Shown here one piece after another: positions 7,478-16,040 of a stretch of DNA of 48,259 nt. The notes under the pieces were generated by a model. It had not been told where the DNA came from. It made no database searches and worked only from the letters and a program-made list of their open reading frames with translations. Location: positions 1 to 48,259 of the forward strand of contig CAKZRP010000028.1 in NCBI GenBank assembly GCA_937146765.1, read 5' to 3'. A program made the position numbers and the translations under genes. The DNA is from an uncultured Paracoccaceae bacterium (GTDB lineage: Bacteria; Pseudomonadota; Alphaproteobacteria; Rhodobacterales; Rhodobacteraceae). Positions within the stretch are counted from its first letter, which is position 1. Every line of letters begins with the position of its first letter.

Positions 7478-8419
7478 ATGTTCAGCTATATCCTCAGGCG
7501 TGTCCTGGCGACGGTGCCGGTCATGGTCATCGTGGCGATCTTCGTCTTCCTCTTGCTGCGGCTGACCCCGGGCGATCCCGCTGCCATCCTCGCCGGTGAC
7601 GCGGCCACCCCGGCGCAGCTCGAGCGGATCCGCGACAACCTCGGCCTCAACGATCCGCTGCATGTGCAGTTCTTCACCTGGACCGGACAGATGCTGCAGG
7701 GCGACCTCGGCACCTCGCTGATCTCCAACACCTCGGTGGCGGGGATGATCGGCGACCGCCTCGGCCCGACCATCAACATCGCGGTGATGACCATCGTGAT
7801 CTCGGTGCTGCTGGCGGTGCCGATGGGGGTGATCGCCGCCTGGCGCCACCGCACCTGGGTGGATTTCGCGGTGATGTCCTTTTCGGTCCTCGGCTTCTCG
7901 GTGCCGGTCTTCGTCATCGGCTACGTGCTGATCCAGATCTTCGCGATCGAGCTGCGCTGGGTGCCGGTGCAGGGCTATGCCTCGCCCACCAAGGGGCTGG
8001 GCGATTTCTTCGTCCGAGCCATCCTGCCTTCACTGACGCTGGCGACGATCTATGTGGCGTTGATCGCCCGGATGACCCGCGCCTCCATGCTGGAGGTCTT
8101 GGGCGAGGATTACATCCGCACCGCCCGCGCCAAGGGCGTGCGCGAGAACACGGTCCTGTTCCGCCATGCGCTGCGCAATGCGGCGGTGCCGATCCTCACC
8201 ATCATCGGCACCGGTTTTGCGCTGCTGATTTCCGGCGTGGTGGTGACCGAGAGCGTGTTCAACATCCCAGGCATCGGCCGCCTCACGGTGGATGCGATCC
8301 TGGCACGCGACTACCCGGTGATCCAGGCGATGATCCTGCTCACCGCGGGCATCTACGTGCTGGTGAACCTCCTGGTGGACATCTCCTATTCCTTCTTTGA
8401 CCCGAGGATCCGTTACTGA
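7478..8419 (+). CDS. Dipeptide-type ABC transporter permease (DppB-like)
   Basis: The 313-residue inner-membrane subunit starts MFSYILRRVLATVPVMVIVA with an N-terminal helix. It continues with the family's PGDPAAILAG segment, GLNDPLHVQFFTW and GDLGTSL. The inner-membrane-component domain follows (about residues 95-300), with the EAA-type loop TRASMLEVLGEDYIRTARAK and the closing ILLTAGIYVLVNLLVDISYS and DPRIRY. Length and motifs are normal for DppB/OppB. It pairs with the DppC-like permease that starts 1 nt after its stop codon. Confidence 0.93.
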   Translation: MFSYILRRVLATVPVMVIVAIFVFLLLRLTPGDPAAILAGDAATPAQLERIRDNLGLNDPLHVQFFTWTGQMLQGDLGTSLISNTSVAGMIGDRLGPTINIAVMTIVISVLLAVPMGVIAAWRHRTWVDFAVMSFSVLGFSVPVFVIGYVLIQIFAIELRWVPVQGYASPTKGLGDFFVRAILPSLTLATIYVALIARMTRASMLEVLGEDYIRTARAKGVRENTVLFRHALRNAAVPILTIIGTGFALLISGVVVTESVFNIPGIGRLTVDAILARDYPVIQAMILLTAGIYVLVNLLVDISYSFFDPRIRY

Positions 8420-8420
8420 C

Positions 8421-9308
8421 ATGACCGATCATTCTTCCTCCGGCCAGAGCGCCTTTCAGCCGCTGCTGCGGGTGCTGTCGTTGCCCGGGGCTGTGCGGCT
8501 CGGGCCTGGGCCGGTGCTGGCGGCGCTGATGCTGGTGCTCATCGTGCTCGCCGCCCTGCTGGCGCCGCTCTATGTGCCCTACGATCCCCTGTCGATGGAT
8601 GCGCTGGCGCGGTTGAAACCGCCCTCCGAGGCGCATCTGCTTGGCACTGACCAATATGGCCGCGACATCTTCAGCCGGGTGATGACCGGCGGGCGGGTCT
8701 CGCTGCTGATCGGGGTCGGGGCGGCGGTGGTCAGCGTCGCCATCGGCCTTGCCATCGGTCTGGTCGCGGGCTTCTTCCGCACCGCCGACGGCATCATCAT
8801 GCGGATCATGGACAGCCTGATGGCAATCCCGGCGATCCTGCTGGCGATTGCGCTGGTCGCCCTCAACGGGCCGAGCCTGCATTCGGTGATCCTCGCCATC
8901 ACCATCCCCGAGGTGCCCCGCGTGGTGCGGCTGGTGCGCTCGGTGGTGCTGAGCGCGCGCGAGGAACCCTATGTGGAGGCGGCGATTGCGCTCGGATCCT
9001 CGATGCCGAAGATCCTGATCCAGCACCTGATGCCCAACACGCTGGCACCGCTCATCGTGCAGGGCACCTATATCTGTGCCTCCGCGATCCTGATCGAGGC
9101 GATCCTCAGCTTTCTCGGCGCCGGCGTCTCCACCGAGATTCCGACCTGGGGCAATATCATGGCCGAGGGGCGCACCTTCTTCCAGATCAAGCCGGGGCTG
9201 ATCTTCTGGCCCGGGGTGATGCTGTCGCTCTGTATCCTGTCGATCAACCTTCTGGGCGATACCGCGCGGGATCTTCTCGACCCGCGCCTGAAGAAACGGG
9301 AGGCATAG
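8421..9308 (+). CDS. Dipeptide-type ABC transporter permease (DppC-like)
   Basis: The 295-residue second permease of the importer has an N-terminal helix (GPVLAALMLVLIVLAALLAP), then the OppC-type linker YDPLSMDALARLKPPSEAHL and LGTDQYGRDIFSR. The transmembrane domain carries the coupling loop (VRSVVLSAREEPYVEAAIAL GSS) and closes with LSINLLGDTARDLLDPRL. An earlier in-frame ATG at 8397 lies inside the DppB-like gene. 8421 is preferred because the N-terminus then fits the family and the start follows the upstream stop. Confidence 0.92.
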   Translation: MTDHSSSGQSAFQPLLRVLSLPGAVRLGPGPVLAALMLVLIVLAALLAPLYVPYDPLSMDALARLKPPSEAHLLGTDQYGRDIFSRVMTGGRVSLLIGVGAAVVSVAIGLAIGLVAGFFRTADGIIMRIMDSLMAIPAILLAIALVALNGPSLHSVILAITIPEVPRVVRLVRSVVLSAREEPYVEAAIALGSSMPKILIQHLMPNTLAPLIVQGTYICASAILIEAILSFLGAGVSTEIPTWGNIMAEGRTFFQIKPGLIFWPGVMLSLCILSINLLGDTARDLLDPRLKKREA

Positions 9309-9309
9309 G

Positions 9310-10995
9310 ATGCAGTTCAAATCCAGGGACTTCAGCACGGCAGAACAGGTGCTGACCATCCGCGGCCTCACCGTGGGTCTCAGCGGCAATGCTGAGGCCG
9401 ATCCGGTGCTGTGCGGTATCGACATCGACATTCGCGCCGGTGAGACGCTCTGTCTGGTGGGGGAATCCGGCTCCGGCAAATCGGTGACCTCGCTGGCGAC
9501 CATGGGGCTCTTGCCCAAGGGCGCGCTGGAGATCACCGGCGGGCGCATCGACCTCAAGGAGGTGGAGATCACCGCCGCCAGCCCGGCACAGATGCGCGAC
9601 CTGCGCGCCAAGCGGGTGGCGATGATCTTTCAGGAGCCGATGACCGCGCTGAACCCGGTGCTGCGGGTGGGCGAGCAGATCGAGGAAGTGCTGACCATGC
9701 ACACCGATCTGTCTGCTGCCGAGGCAAAGGCGCGCACCCTCGACATCATGGAACAGGTGCATCTGCCGGATGTGCAGCGGATCTACTCCGCCTTCCCGCA
9801 TCAGCTCTCGGGCGGGCAGCGGCAGCGGATCATGATCGCCATGGCGCTGGTGCTGGACCCGGACCTGCTGATCGCGGACGAGCCGACAACCGCGCTTGAC
9901 GTCACCACGCAGCAGCAGATCCTGAAGCTGATCGCCGAGATGCAGGAGCGCCACGGCACCGCGGTCCTGTTCATCACCCATGACATGGGGGTGGTGGCCG
10001 AGATCGCCGATACGGTCTGCGTGATGCAGCAGGGGCGCATCGTCGAACGCGCCCCGATTGCCGATCTACTGACCGCGCCCCGCGAAGACTATACCCGCAA
10101 GCTGTTGCAGGCGGTGCCGAACCTTGCGCCGCGGGCGCCGCGCGCGCCCGCCAGCGGTGCGGCGGTGCTGAATGTCTCCGGGCTGGAGAAGGTCTACGGC
10201 GGCGGCGGGCTCTTTCGCAGCCGCGCAGGAGTGAAAGCGGCGCTGGATGTGAATTTCGCTATCGCGCCGGGCCAGACCCTTGGCATTGTGGGCGAGTCCG
10301 GCTCCGGCAAGTCCACCGTGGCACGGTGCATCATGCGATTGATCGACCCCACCGACGGCTCGGTCGAGGTGGCGGGCACCGAGGTCGCCCACCTCAGCCG
10401 CCGCCAGTTGCAGCCACATCGCAAGCATTTCCAGATCGTGTTCCAGGATCCCTATCGGTCCCTGAACCCGCGCTGGAAAGTGGCGCGTTCGCTCTGCGAG
10501 GGTCCGATCAACTTCGGCACCTCGCGCGAGGAGGCGATGGCGCAGGCGGGCGATCTGATGGAGCTGGTGGACCTGCCGCGCAACGCGCTCGACCGCTATC
10601 CGCACCAGTTCTCCGGTGGCCAGCGCCAGCGCATCGCGATTGCCCGCGCGGTGGCCATGCGGCCCGATCTGCTGGTGGCGGACGAGGCGGTGTCTGCCCT
10701 CGACGTCAGCGTGCAGGCACAGGTGCTGGAGCTGCTGGACGATGTGCAGGCACGATTTGGCATCGGCATGTTGTTCATCACCCATGATTTGCGCGTGGCC
10801 GCCCAGATCTGCGACGATGTGATCGTGATGCAGCGCGGCCGCGTGGTGGAACAGGGGCGCGCCGCGGATGTGCTGGCCCGCCCGGCCCACGCCTATACCC
10901 AGAGCCTGATCGAGGCCGCCCCCGGTCGTCATTGGGACTTTGCCAACTTCCGCGCCCTTCCCGGCGCGCAGCCCATAGCAGGAGATTATGCATGA
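9310..10995 (+). CDS. Fused double ATPase of the dipeptide-type ABC importer (DppD-DppF fusion)
   Basis: The 561-residue protein has two complete ABC domains in one chain. Domain 1 (about 15-265) has Walker [10 protein letters not shown], signature LSGGQRQRI and Walker [13 protein letters not shown]. Domain 2 (about 285-545) has [18 protein letters not shown] and [12 protein letters not shown], where alanine replaces the usual proline after the catalytic glutamate. Each half carries the oligopeptide-ATPase C-terminal region ([34 protein letters not shown]). The start lies 1 nt after the permease stop, and its own stop overlaps the next ATG (ATGA), so translation is coupled. A fused pair makes one chain able to supply both nucleotide-binding sites. 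Confidence 0.94.
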   Translation: MQFKSRDFSTAEQVLTIRGLTVGLSGNAEADPVLCGIDIDIRAGETLCLVGESGSGKSVTSLATMGLLPKGALEITGGRIDLKEVEITAASPAQMRDLRAKRVAMIFQEPMTALNPVLRVGEQIEEVLTMHTDLSAAEAKARTLDIMEQVHLPDVQRIYSAFPHQLSGGQRQRIMIAMALVLDPDLLIADEPTTALDVTTQQQILKLIAEMQERHGTAVLFITHDMGVVAEIADTVCVMQQGRIVERAPIADLLTAPREDYTRKLLQAVPNLAPRAPRAPASGAAVLNVSGLEKVYGGGGLFRSRAGVKAALDVNFAIAPGQTLGIVGESGSGKSTVARCIMRLIDPTDGSVEVAGTEVAHLSRRQLQPHRKHFQIVFQDPYRSLNPRWKVARSLCEGPINFGTSREEAMAQAGDLMELVDLPRNALDRYPHQFSGGQRQRIAIARAVAMRPDLLVADEAVSALDVSVQAQVLELLDDVQARFGIGMLFITHDLRVAAQICDDVIVMQRGRVVEQGRAADVLARPAHAYTQSLIEAAPGRHWDFANFRALPGAQPIAGDYA

Positions 10996-12158
10996 GCATC
11001 CTTCCAAAGGTAGAGGCTTTTGCCTCTGATCTGACCGCGATCCGGCAGGATCTGCACGCCCATCCCGAACTCGGCTTCGAGGAGACCCGCACCGCCGGTA
11101 TCGTGGCCGAACATCTGCGCGCCTATGGTGTCGACGAGGTGCATGAGGGCCTTGGCGGCACCGGTGTCGTCGCCCTCATCAAGGGGCAGGGGGGCGGCAA
11201 CCGTCGCATCGGGCTGCGCGCCGATATGGATGCGCTGCCCATCGTGGAGGCCTCGGGCGTCGCCTATGCCTCCACCACGCCGGGCAAGATGCATGCCTGC
11301 GGTCATGACGGCCATACCACCATGCTGCTGGGGGCCGCGCGCTATCTGGCCCAGACCCGCGATTTCGATGGCACCGCCGTCCTGATCTTCCAGCCTGCCG
11401 AAGAAGGGCTGGGCGGGGCGCGCCGGATGATCGAGGAAGGCCTGTTCGAGCGTTTCCCCGTCGACGAGATCTATGGCATGCACAACAGCCCCAATGGTCA
11501 GCCGGGGCGGGTGGAGATCACCCCCGGCCCGGCGATGGCGGGGGCGAGTTTCTTTGACATCACCGTCACCGGCACCGGCAGCCATGCCGCCATGCCGCAT
11601 CAGTCAAAGGACCCGATCGTGATCGCCACCGCGCTGGTGCAGCAATTGCAAAGCGTGGTCAGCCGCAACACCCCGCCGACCAAGCCGCTGGTGCTCTCGG
11701 TGACCAAGTTCAACTCCGGCTCTGCCTATAACGTGGTGCCCGAAAGCGCCGCAATCGCCGGCACCATCCGCTATTTCCACGCCGATGTGATCGAGATGGC
11801 CGAGACGCGGATCCGCGAGCTCTGCGCCGGGATGGCGGCCGCCTACGGGGTCGAGATCGCGGTGGACCTGCGCAATGTCTTTGACGTGCTGCAAAACGAC
11901 CCGGAGCTGTCTCAGGCCTATATCGAGGCCGCCGCCGATGTGGTCGGAGCCGATATGGCCCAGATCACCGAGGATCAGGCCACCGGCTCGGAAGATTTCG
12001 CTGACATGCTGCAAGTGGTGCCGGGCGCCTATTGCCGCATCGGCCATGCGGGCACGGTGCCGCTGCACAACCCGGCCTTCGTACTGGACGATGCGATCCT
12101 GCCGGTTGGGGCCGCGGTCTATGCGCGCATCATCGAAACCCGTCTGAAAAGGAACTGA
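10992..12158 (+). CDS. M20-family amidohydrolase (hippurate hydrolase / AbgB-like)
   Basis: The 388-residue metal-dependent amidohydrolase cleaves N-acyl amino acid or small peptide bonds. M20D landmarks are IRQDLHAHPELGFEETRTAG near the N-terminus, GLRADMDALPI, KMHACGHDGHTTMLLGAARY (metal ligands Cys and His), FQPAEEGLGGARRMIEEGLF (Glu-Glu), YGMHNSPNGQPG, the dimerisation-domain GSHAAMPHQSKDPI and a C-terminal GSEDFADMLQ. The ATG overlaps the ATPase stop, and GGAG lies about 8 nt upstream. It is probably cytoplasmic (no signal peptide) and acts on what the ABC system brings in. Confidence 0.92.
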   Translation: MSILPKVEAFASDLTAIRQDLHAHPELGFEETRTAGIVAEHLRAYGVDEVHEGLGGTGVVALIKGQGGGNRRIGLRADMDALPIVEASGVAYASTTPGKMHACGHDGHTTMLLGAARYLAQTRDFDGTAVLIFQPAEEGLGGARRMIEEGLFERFPVDEIYGMHNSPNGQPGRVEITPGPAMAGASFFDITVTGTGSHAAMPHQSKDPIVIATALVQQLQSVVSRNTPPTKPLVLSVTKFNSGSAYNVVPESAAIAGTIRYFHADVIEMAETRIRELCAGMAAAYGVEIAVDLRNVFDVLQNDPELSQAYIEAAADVVGADMAQITEDQATGSEDFADMLQVVPGAYCRIGHAGTVPLHNPAFVLDDAILPVGAAVYARIIETRLKRN

Positions 12159-12160
12159 CC

Positions 12161-13303
12161 ATGACGAGGGATCCCTTGGATCTGCCCTTCGACACCGAGG
12201 AGATGCTTGCCGGGTTGCGGCTCTGGGTGGAGACCGAAAGCCCCACCTTTGACGCCGCCGCCGTGAACCGCATGATGGATGTGGCCCAGCACGATCTTGC
12301 CGCCCTGGGCGCGCGGGTGGAGCGGATCCCGGGCCGCATGGGGCTGGGCGACTGTCTCCGTGCCAGCCTGCCGCATCCGCGGGCGGGCGAGGGCGGCATT
12401 CTGGTGCTTGGCCATCTCGACACGGTGCATCCGGTTGGCACGCTGGAGAAACTGCCGTTCCGGCGCGAGGGCAACCTCTGCTACGGTCCCGGCATCATGG
12501 ATATGAAGGGCGGCAATTACGTCTACCTCGAGGCCATGCGCCAGATCCTCGCTGCAGGGATCGAGACCCCCTTGCCGGTGACCTTCCTCTTTACCCCTGA
12601 CGAGGAGATCGGCACACCGATGGCCCGCCGTCTGATCGAGATGGAAGCGGCGCGGCACAAGTACATCCTGGTGCCGGAGCCGGCCCGTCCCGATGGCGGT
12701 GCGGTGATCGGTCGCTATGCGATTGCGCGGTTCAACCTGCAGACCCGAGGCCGCCCCAGCCATGCCGGCTGGGCCCTGTCGGAAGGACGGTCGGCAATTG
12801 CCGAAATGGCGCGCACCGTCGCGGTGATCGAGGGTATGACCACCGCCGATTGCACCTTTTCCGTCGGGGTGTTCAACGCCGGGCAATGGGTGAATTGCGT
12901 CTCTTCGGTCTGCGATGCGGAAGTCCTGACCATGGCCAAGACGCAGGAGCTGCTTGACGAAGGCGTGACCCGGATGATGGCCCTGAACTCCGAAGCGGGC
13001 GATGTCATCATGGAAGTGAGGCGCGGTGTCACCCGCCCGGTTTGGGAGCCGGATCAGCCCGGCACCATGGAGGTCTACGCGGTGGCCCGCGAGATTGCCG
13101 GTGAGATCGGTTTTGACCTTTCCGCTGCCTCTGCGGGTGGTGGCTCGGATGGCAATTTCACCGGCTACATGGGGCTGCCGACGCTCGACTCCATCGGCGT
13201 GCGCGGCAAGGGGTTGCACACGCTGCAGGAGCATATCGAGGTGGACAGCCTGATCGAGCGCGCCCGGCTGGCAGCGGGGCTGTTCTGTCGCCTCGGCGCC
13301 TGA
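12161..13303 (+). CDS. M20-family metallopeptidase (carboxypeptidase G2-like)
   Basis: The 380-residue di-zinc peptidase belongs to a different M20 branch from its neighbour. Metal-site motifs are ILVLGHLDTVHPVG, GPGIMDMKGGN and FLFTPDEEIGTP; GRPSHAGWALSEGRSAI marks the lid domain and SAGGGSDGNF the last ligand region. This pattern matches glutamate-carboxypeptidase/CPG2-type enzymes. It starts 2 nt after the preceding stop, and a hairpin terminator follows its own stop. Three different hydrolases in one operon suggest stepwise breakdown of one compound. The leaving amino acid is not deducible. Confidence 0.9.
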   Translation: MTRDPLDLPFDTEEMLAGLRLWVETESPTFDAAAVNRMMDVAQHDLAALGARVERIPGRMGLGDCLRASLPHPRAGEGGILVLGHLDTVHPVGTLEKLPFRREGNLCYGPGIMDMKGGNYVYLEAMRQILAAGIETPLPVTFLFTPDEEIGTPMARRLIEMEAARHKYILVPEPARPDGGAVIGRYAIARFNLQTRGRPSHAGWALSEGRSAIAEMARTVAVIEGMTTADCTFSVGVFNAGQWVNCVSSVCDAEVLTMAKTQELLDEGVTRMMALNSEAGDVIMEVRRGVTRPVWEPDQPGTMEVYAVAREIAGEIGFDLSAASAGGGSDGNFTGYMGLPTLDSIGVRGKGLHTLQEHIEVDSLIERARLAAGLFCRLGA

Positions 13304-13312
13304 GGCGCTAAA

Positions 13313-13344
13313 CTCCCGCCCCCTGTGGATCATGGGGGCGGGAG
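13313..13344. terminator. Bidirectional hairpin terminator
   Basis: CTCCCGCCCCC pairs perfectly with GGGGGCGGGAG (11 bp, 10-nt loop), followed on the plus strand by CTCTTCGGGTTTT. It ends the peptidase operon and lies between two convergent genes. Confidence 0.75.
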
Positions 13345-13360
13345 CTCTTCGGGTTTTCGG

Positions 13361-14257
13361 TCACTCGTTTGCCGGGATGGGCAGGTTCAGGACAAGTTGC
13401 CCGTCGGTCATCACATCCATGCGCAGCAGGCGCCCGACGCCGAGAGCCTTCAGCAGTTGCGACACAGCTCCGGTCCCGAAGCCCAGGGAGATATCGCGCG
13501 GGAGCAGCTTTTGACCGAGGCGCAGCTTGTTGGTGTGAACCGTTGTCCGGTGCCAGCGTCCATCGATCCGGTTGACCATCACCGAGGTGCCGATCCGGCT
13601 CTGCGGGGCAAGGTCTTGTTGTGGCGGGATCGGAGAAGAGAGGGACAGGTCGGTGCCTCCTGCGGCATTGGTCAAATTCAGCTCAAGCGTTTCGTCGAAG
13701 GAGAGAGCGATCTCCGTCCGCCATTTCGGCAACTGATAGGCTTCGACACCGCGCACACGCGCGATTTCGGTGTCGACCGGAAGGGCCAGCACATGGGCGT
13801 GAAACCGGTCGCGCTGCATTGACGCCCGCAGTTCCCGCAGATGTGAGCCGCGCGACCCCGGCACGCGGATGACCACGGCGACCGAGACCTCGTTATAGGG
13901 GTCATTGTCGCATAGGTCGTAGCGAAACAGGCTGAGCGCAACGAGGCCGTATCCGGGCAGGGCGTGCAGGGGCTCCAATGGATCGGGCAGGGCCCTGCGC
14001 AACTGCGACATGGGGGCCAGGAACAGCAGTTGTGCGGTCTTGGCCCGGTAATAGAAGTTCGGGGCCCAGACTGGCCCCACACGTGAGGCCAGGCGCTGTT
14101 TTGGAAAGCGCCGGAAGAAATCGAGGTTGCCTGCGGCGGGGTCCTCGGCCACGGCCTCCAGGTTTGGGGCTGCGTGGAAGCGGTCGTAATAGCCGCCCTT
14201 CAGGACGGGCACGGTGACGTCGCCAAAGGGGACGGGGGTGAATTGCGGCGCGGACAT
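13361..14257 (-). CDS. Acetoacetate decarboxylase-like (ADC superfamily) protein
   Basis: The 298-residue protein has the ADC-superfamily course: PVLKGGYYDRFHAAPNLEAV, VWAPNFYYRAKTAQLLFLAP, PGYGLVALSLFRYDLCDNDP, YNEVSVAVVIRVPG, then EAYQLPKWRTEIALSFDE and a C-terminal beta region. In true acetoacetate decarboxylases a lysine forms the Schiff base. I cannot place it with certainty here, so decarboxylase activity is not assured; many superfamily members have other or unknown chemistry. It lies 27 bp downstream of the flavoenzyme gene on the same strand and is probably co-transcribed under MerR control. Confidence 0.7.
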   Translation of the reverse strand: MSAPQFTPVPFGDVTVPVLKGGYYDRFHAAPNLEAVAEDPAAGNLDFFRRFPKQRLASRVGPVWAPNFYYRAKTAQLLFLAPMSQLRRALPDPLEPLHALPGYGLVALSLFRYDLCDNDPYNEVSVAVVIRVPGSRGSHLRELRASMQRDRFHAHVLALPVDTEIARVRGVEAYQLPKWRTEIALSFDETLELNLTNAAGGTDLSLSSPIPPQQDLAPQSRIGTSVMVNRIDGRWHRTTVHTNKLRLGQKLLPRDISLGFGTGAVSQLLKALGVGRLLRMDVMTDGQLVLNLPIPANE

Positions 14258-14284
14258 TTGTGGTCTCCTCCTGCTGTCGTGGGG

Positions 14285-15553
14285 TCAGGCCGCGCCGCGC
14301 GCGGCGAGCCAGCGACGATAGAGCGTGTTGCGGCGTTTGGTGCGCAGCTGTTGCGTGGCGACGGCCCAGAGCGGTGAGGGCGACAGGGTCGGGGCCTTGC
14401 CCGCGCCCATCCGGTGCAATTGTGCCTTGGTCATCGACATGGTGGCGAGGCTGGCGAGCGGACGTTTCTTCCAATGGGCGACGGGCACGTCCACCACATG
14501 CTCGCCTTTCTTCCAACGGTTCGGCAGGTCGGGCACATAGGCCAGCGCCTGCGCGATGCCGACCATTGCCACGCCCGCGCGGCCATCTTCCGGGGCCAGG
14601 GCGTCGCGGGCGGTGGCGCGGCGGCGCAGACCGCCGGTGACCATCACGGGCATTGCGGCCACGGCGACGATATCGCGGGCAAAATCGACGAAATAGGCTT
14701 CGCGGGCGCGGGTGCTGGCATGGGCGGGGCGACCGTGCATCGCGGGGCTTTCATAACTGCCGCCGGAGATTTCGACGAGGTCGACCCCTTCGGTATTCAG
14801 CATCCGCACCACGGCCACCGCATCCGCCGCGTCAAATCCACCCTTCTGGAAATCGGCCGAGTTCAGCTTGACCCCAAGACCAAAGGCGGGGGCAACGCGG
14901 GCACGGATCGCGCGCAGGATCTCGATCAGGAGGCGGGTGCGGTTTTCCATGCTGCCGCCCCAGTGATCGTCGCGTCGGTTGGTCAGCGGCGACAGGAACT
15001 GGCTGAGAAGATAGCCATGGGCCGCATGGACCTCGACCCCGTCGAACCCGGCAGCCTCGGCCAGGGCGGCTGTCTCGGCAAACTGGGTGATGACACGCGC
15101 GATATCGGCTTCGGTCATCGCGCGGGGCTTGGCGAAGAGCTTTGAGAACCCCTCAAGCTCGACCGGGATCGCGGAGGGCGCGATGGCGGTCGGATTGGTG
15201 GCCACATAGGTCTGGCGACCGGGATGGTTGATCTGCATCCAGATCCGCGCGCCGGAGGATTTTGCCGCCTCGGCCCAGTGCCGGAAGGGGACAAGCGGCT
15301 GGTGTGTATCGAGGATCACGCCACCGGGACCGGTGACCGCATCCGCCGCGACCATGACGTTGCCGGTCAGGAGAAGCCCGCTGCCGCCCGCGCCCCAGGC
15401 GCGGTAGAGGCGGTGCAGGTCGGCCCCCGGCAGATGCGCGGCATCGGCCATGTTTTCTTCCATCGCGGCCTTGGCGATGCGGTTGGGGATCACCTGACCG
15501 TTCGGCAGGGTGAGGGGCGAAAACAGGGTGTCTTGGGAGGAGGTATCAAACAT
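14285..15553 (-). CDS. Old Yellow Enzyme-family NADH:flavin oxidoreductase
   Basis: The 422-residue FMN-dependent ene-reductase-like TIM barrel carries N-terminal LPNGQVIPNRIAKAAMEENM, GGSGLLLTGNVMV, the substrate-binding IWMQINHPGRQ (His-Pro), GFDGVEVHAAHGYLLSQFLS, NRRDDHWGGSMENRTRLLIE, the VDLVEISGGSYESP block and PVMVTGGLR for FMN phosphate binding. No FeS-cluster or second pyridine-nucleotide domain follows, so it is the short, single-domain type, with an extra basic tail of about 60 residues. The start has AGGA 8 nt upstream (AGGATCGCTGTTATG). It is transcribed from the MerR-type promoter at 15585-15615. Confidence 0.92.
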   Translation of the reverse strand: MFDTSSQDTLFSPLTLPNGQVIPNRIAKAAMEENMADAAHLPGADLHRLYRAWGAGGSGLLLTGNVMVAADAVTGPGGVILDTHQPLVPFRHWAEAAKSSGARIWMQINHPGRQTYVATNPTAIAPSAIPVELEGFSKLFAKPRAMTEADIARVITQFAETAALAEAAGFDGVEVHAAHGYLLSQFLSPLTNRRDDHWGGSMENRTRLLIEILRAIRARVAPAFGLGVKLNSADFQKGGFDAADAVAVVRMLNTEGVDLVEISGGSYESPAMHGRPAHASTRAREAYFVDFARDIVAVAAMPVMVTGGLRRRATARDALAPEDGRAGVAMVGIAQALAYVPDLPNRWKKGEHVVDVPVAHWKKRPLASLATMSMTKAQLHRMGAGKAPTLSPSPLWAVATQQLRTKRRNTLYRRWLAARGAA

Positions 15554-15584
15554 AACAGCGATCCTTGATGTCGGTTCGCTGCCT

Positions 15585-15615
15585 ATATAGGGTTTGAACC
15601 TAGGTTTAAGGTCAA
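15585..15615 (-). promoter_or_regulatory. MerR-type promoter and operator
   Basis: On the minus strand a -35 hexamer TTGACC (15615-15610) and a -10 CTATAT (15590-15585) are separated by 19 bp instead of the usual 17. The spacer holds the near-palindrome TTAAACCTAGGTTCAA (15594-15609; 7 of 8 pairs match). A long spacer with a central dyad is the hallmark of MerR-family activation by DNA underwinding. The regulator gene starts only 11 bp away on the other strand, so it is probably self-regulated from the same site. Confidence 0.75.
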
Positions 15616-15626
15616 GGGGGGCCAAG

Positions 15627-16001
15627 ATGAAAATCGGAGAAATCGCAAAGGCCGCTGGCGTCTCCACCTCGCGTATCCGCTTTTACGAGCGGCGTGGGGT
15701 GATCCCTGCGGGTGACCGGGATGCCAATGGCTATCGAGACTACCCTGCTGATCTCATTGTGCTTTTGCGGTTTATCGAACAGGCGCAGGGGCTTGGGTTC
15801 TCGCTGAAGGAGATCGCCGATGTGGAGATCAACAAGGGCGAACATATCGTCTCTTGCGAAGATGCGCTGGCGCTTCTGGCGGAAAAGCACAAGGCTGTCA
15901 CGGTCCTGATTGCCGAGGCTGAAGAGCGCAAGGCCCGGATCGAGCAGTTGATGCAGGAGCTGCAGGCCAGCCGGGATGAAACGGCCCCGGTGCGGATGTG
16001 A
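15627..16001 (+). CDS. MerR-family transcriptional regulator
   Basis: The 124-residue dimeric regulator starts MKIGEIAKAAGVSTSRIRFY, the MerR winged helix with the R-x-R/IRFYE recognition region, then ERRGVIPAGDRDANGYRDYP. A coiled-coil dimerisation helix covers about residues 75-118. There is one cysteine in a VSCEDALALLAEKH helix start and no C-terminal metal-binding cysteine cluster, so a small organic effector is more likely than a metal or a SoxR-type cluster. ATG 15627 is chosen because the protein then begins exactly at the family N-terminus. It is divergent from the OYE gene. Confidence 0.92.
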   Translation: MKIGEIAKAAGVSTSRIRFYERRGVIPAGDRDANGYRDYPADLIVLLRFIEQAQGLGFSLKEIADVEINKGEHIVSCEDALALLAEKHKAVTVLIAEAEERKARIEQLMQELQASRDETAPVRM

Positions 16002-16030
16002 ACCGGGTTCGCGCAGACCGCGAACCCGGT
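16002..16030. terminator. Bidirectional hairpin terminator
   Basis: ACCGGGTTCGCG pairs perfectly with CGCGAACCCGGT (12 bp, 5-nt loop). It begins immediately after the MerR stop and lies 10 bp from the stop of the convergent TRAP binding-protein gene. There is no clear T-run on either side. Confidence 0.65.
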
Positions 16031-16040
16031 GAGACATAAA

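Noticed and set aside
8340..9611. 423-codon minus-strand frame across the permease and ATPase genes
   Set aside because: It is the antisense of strongly conserved transporter genes, His/Arg/Gln-rich, with no family likeness. It is a typical high-GC shadow frame.
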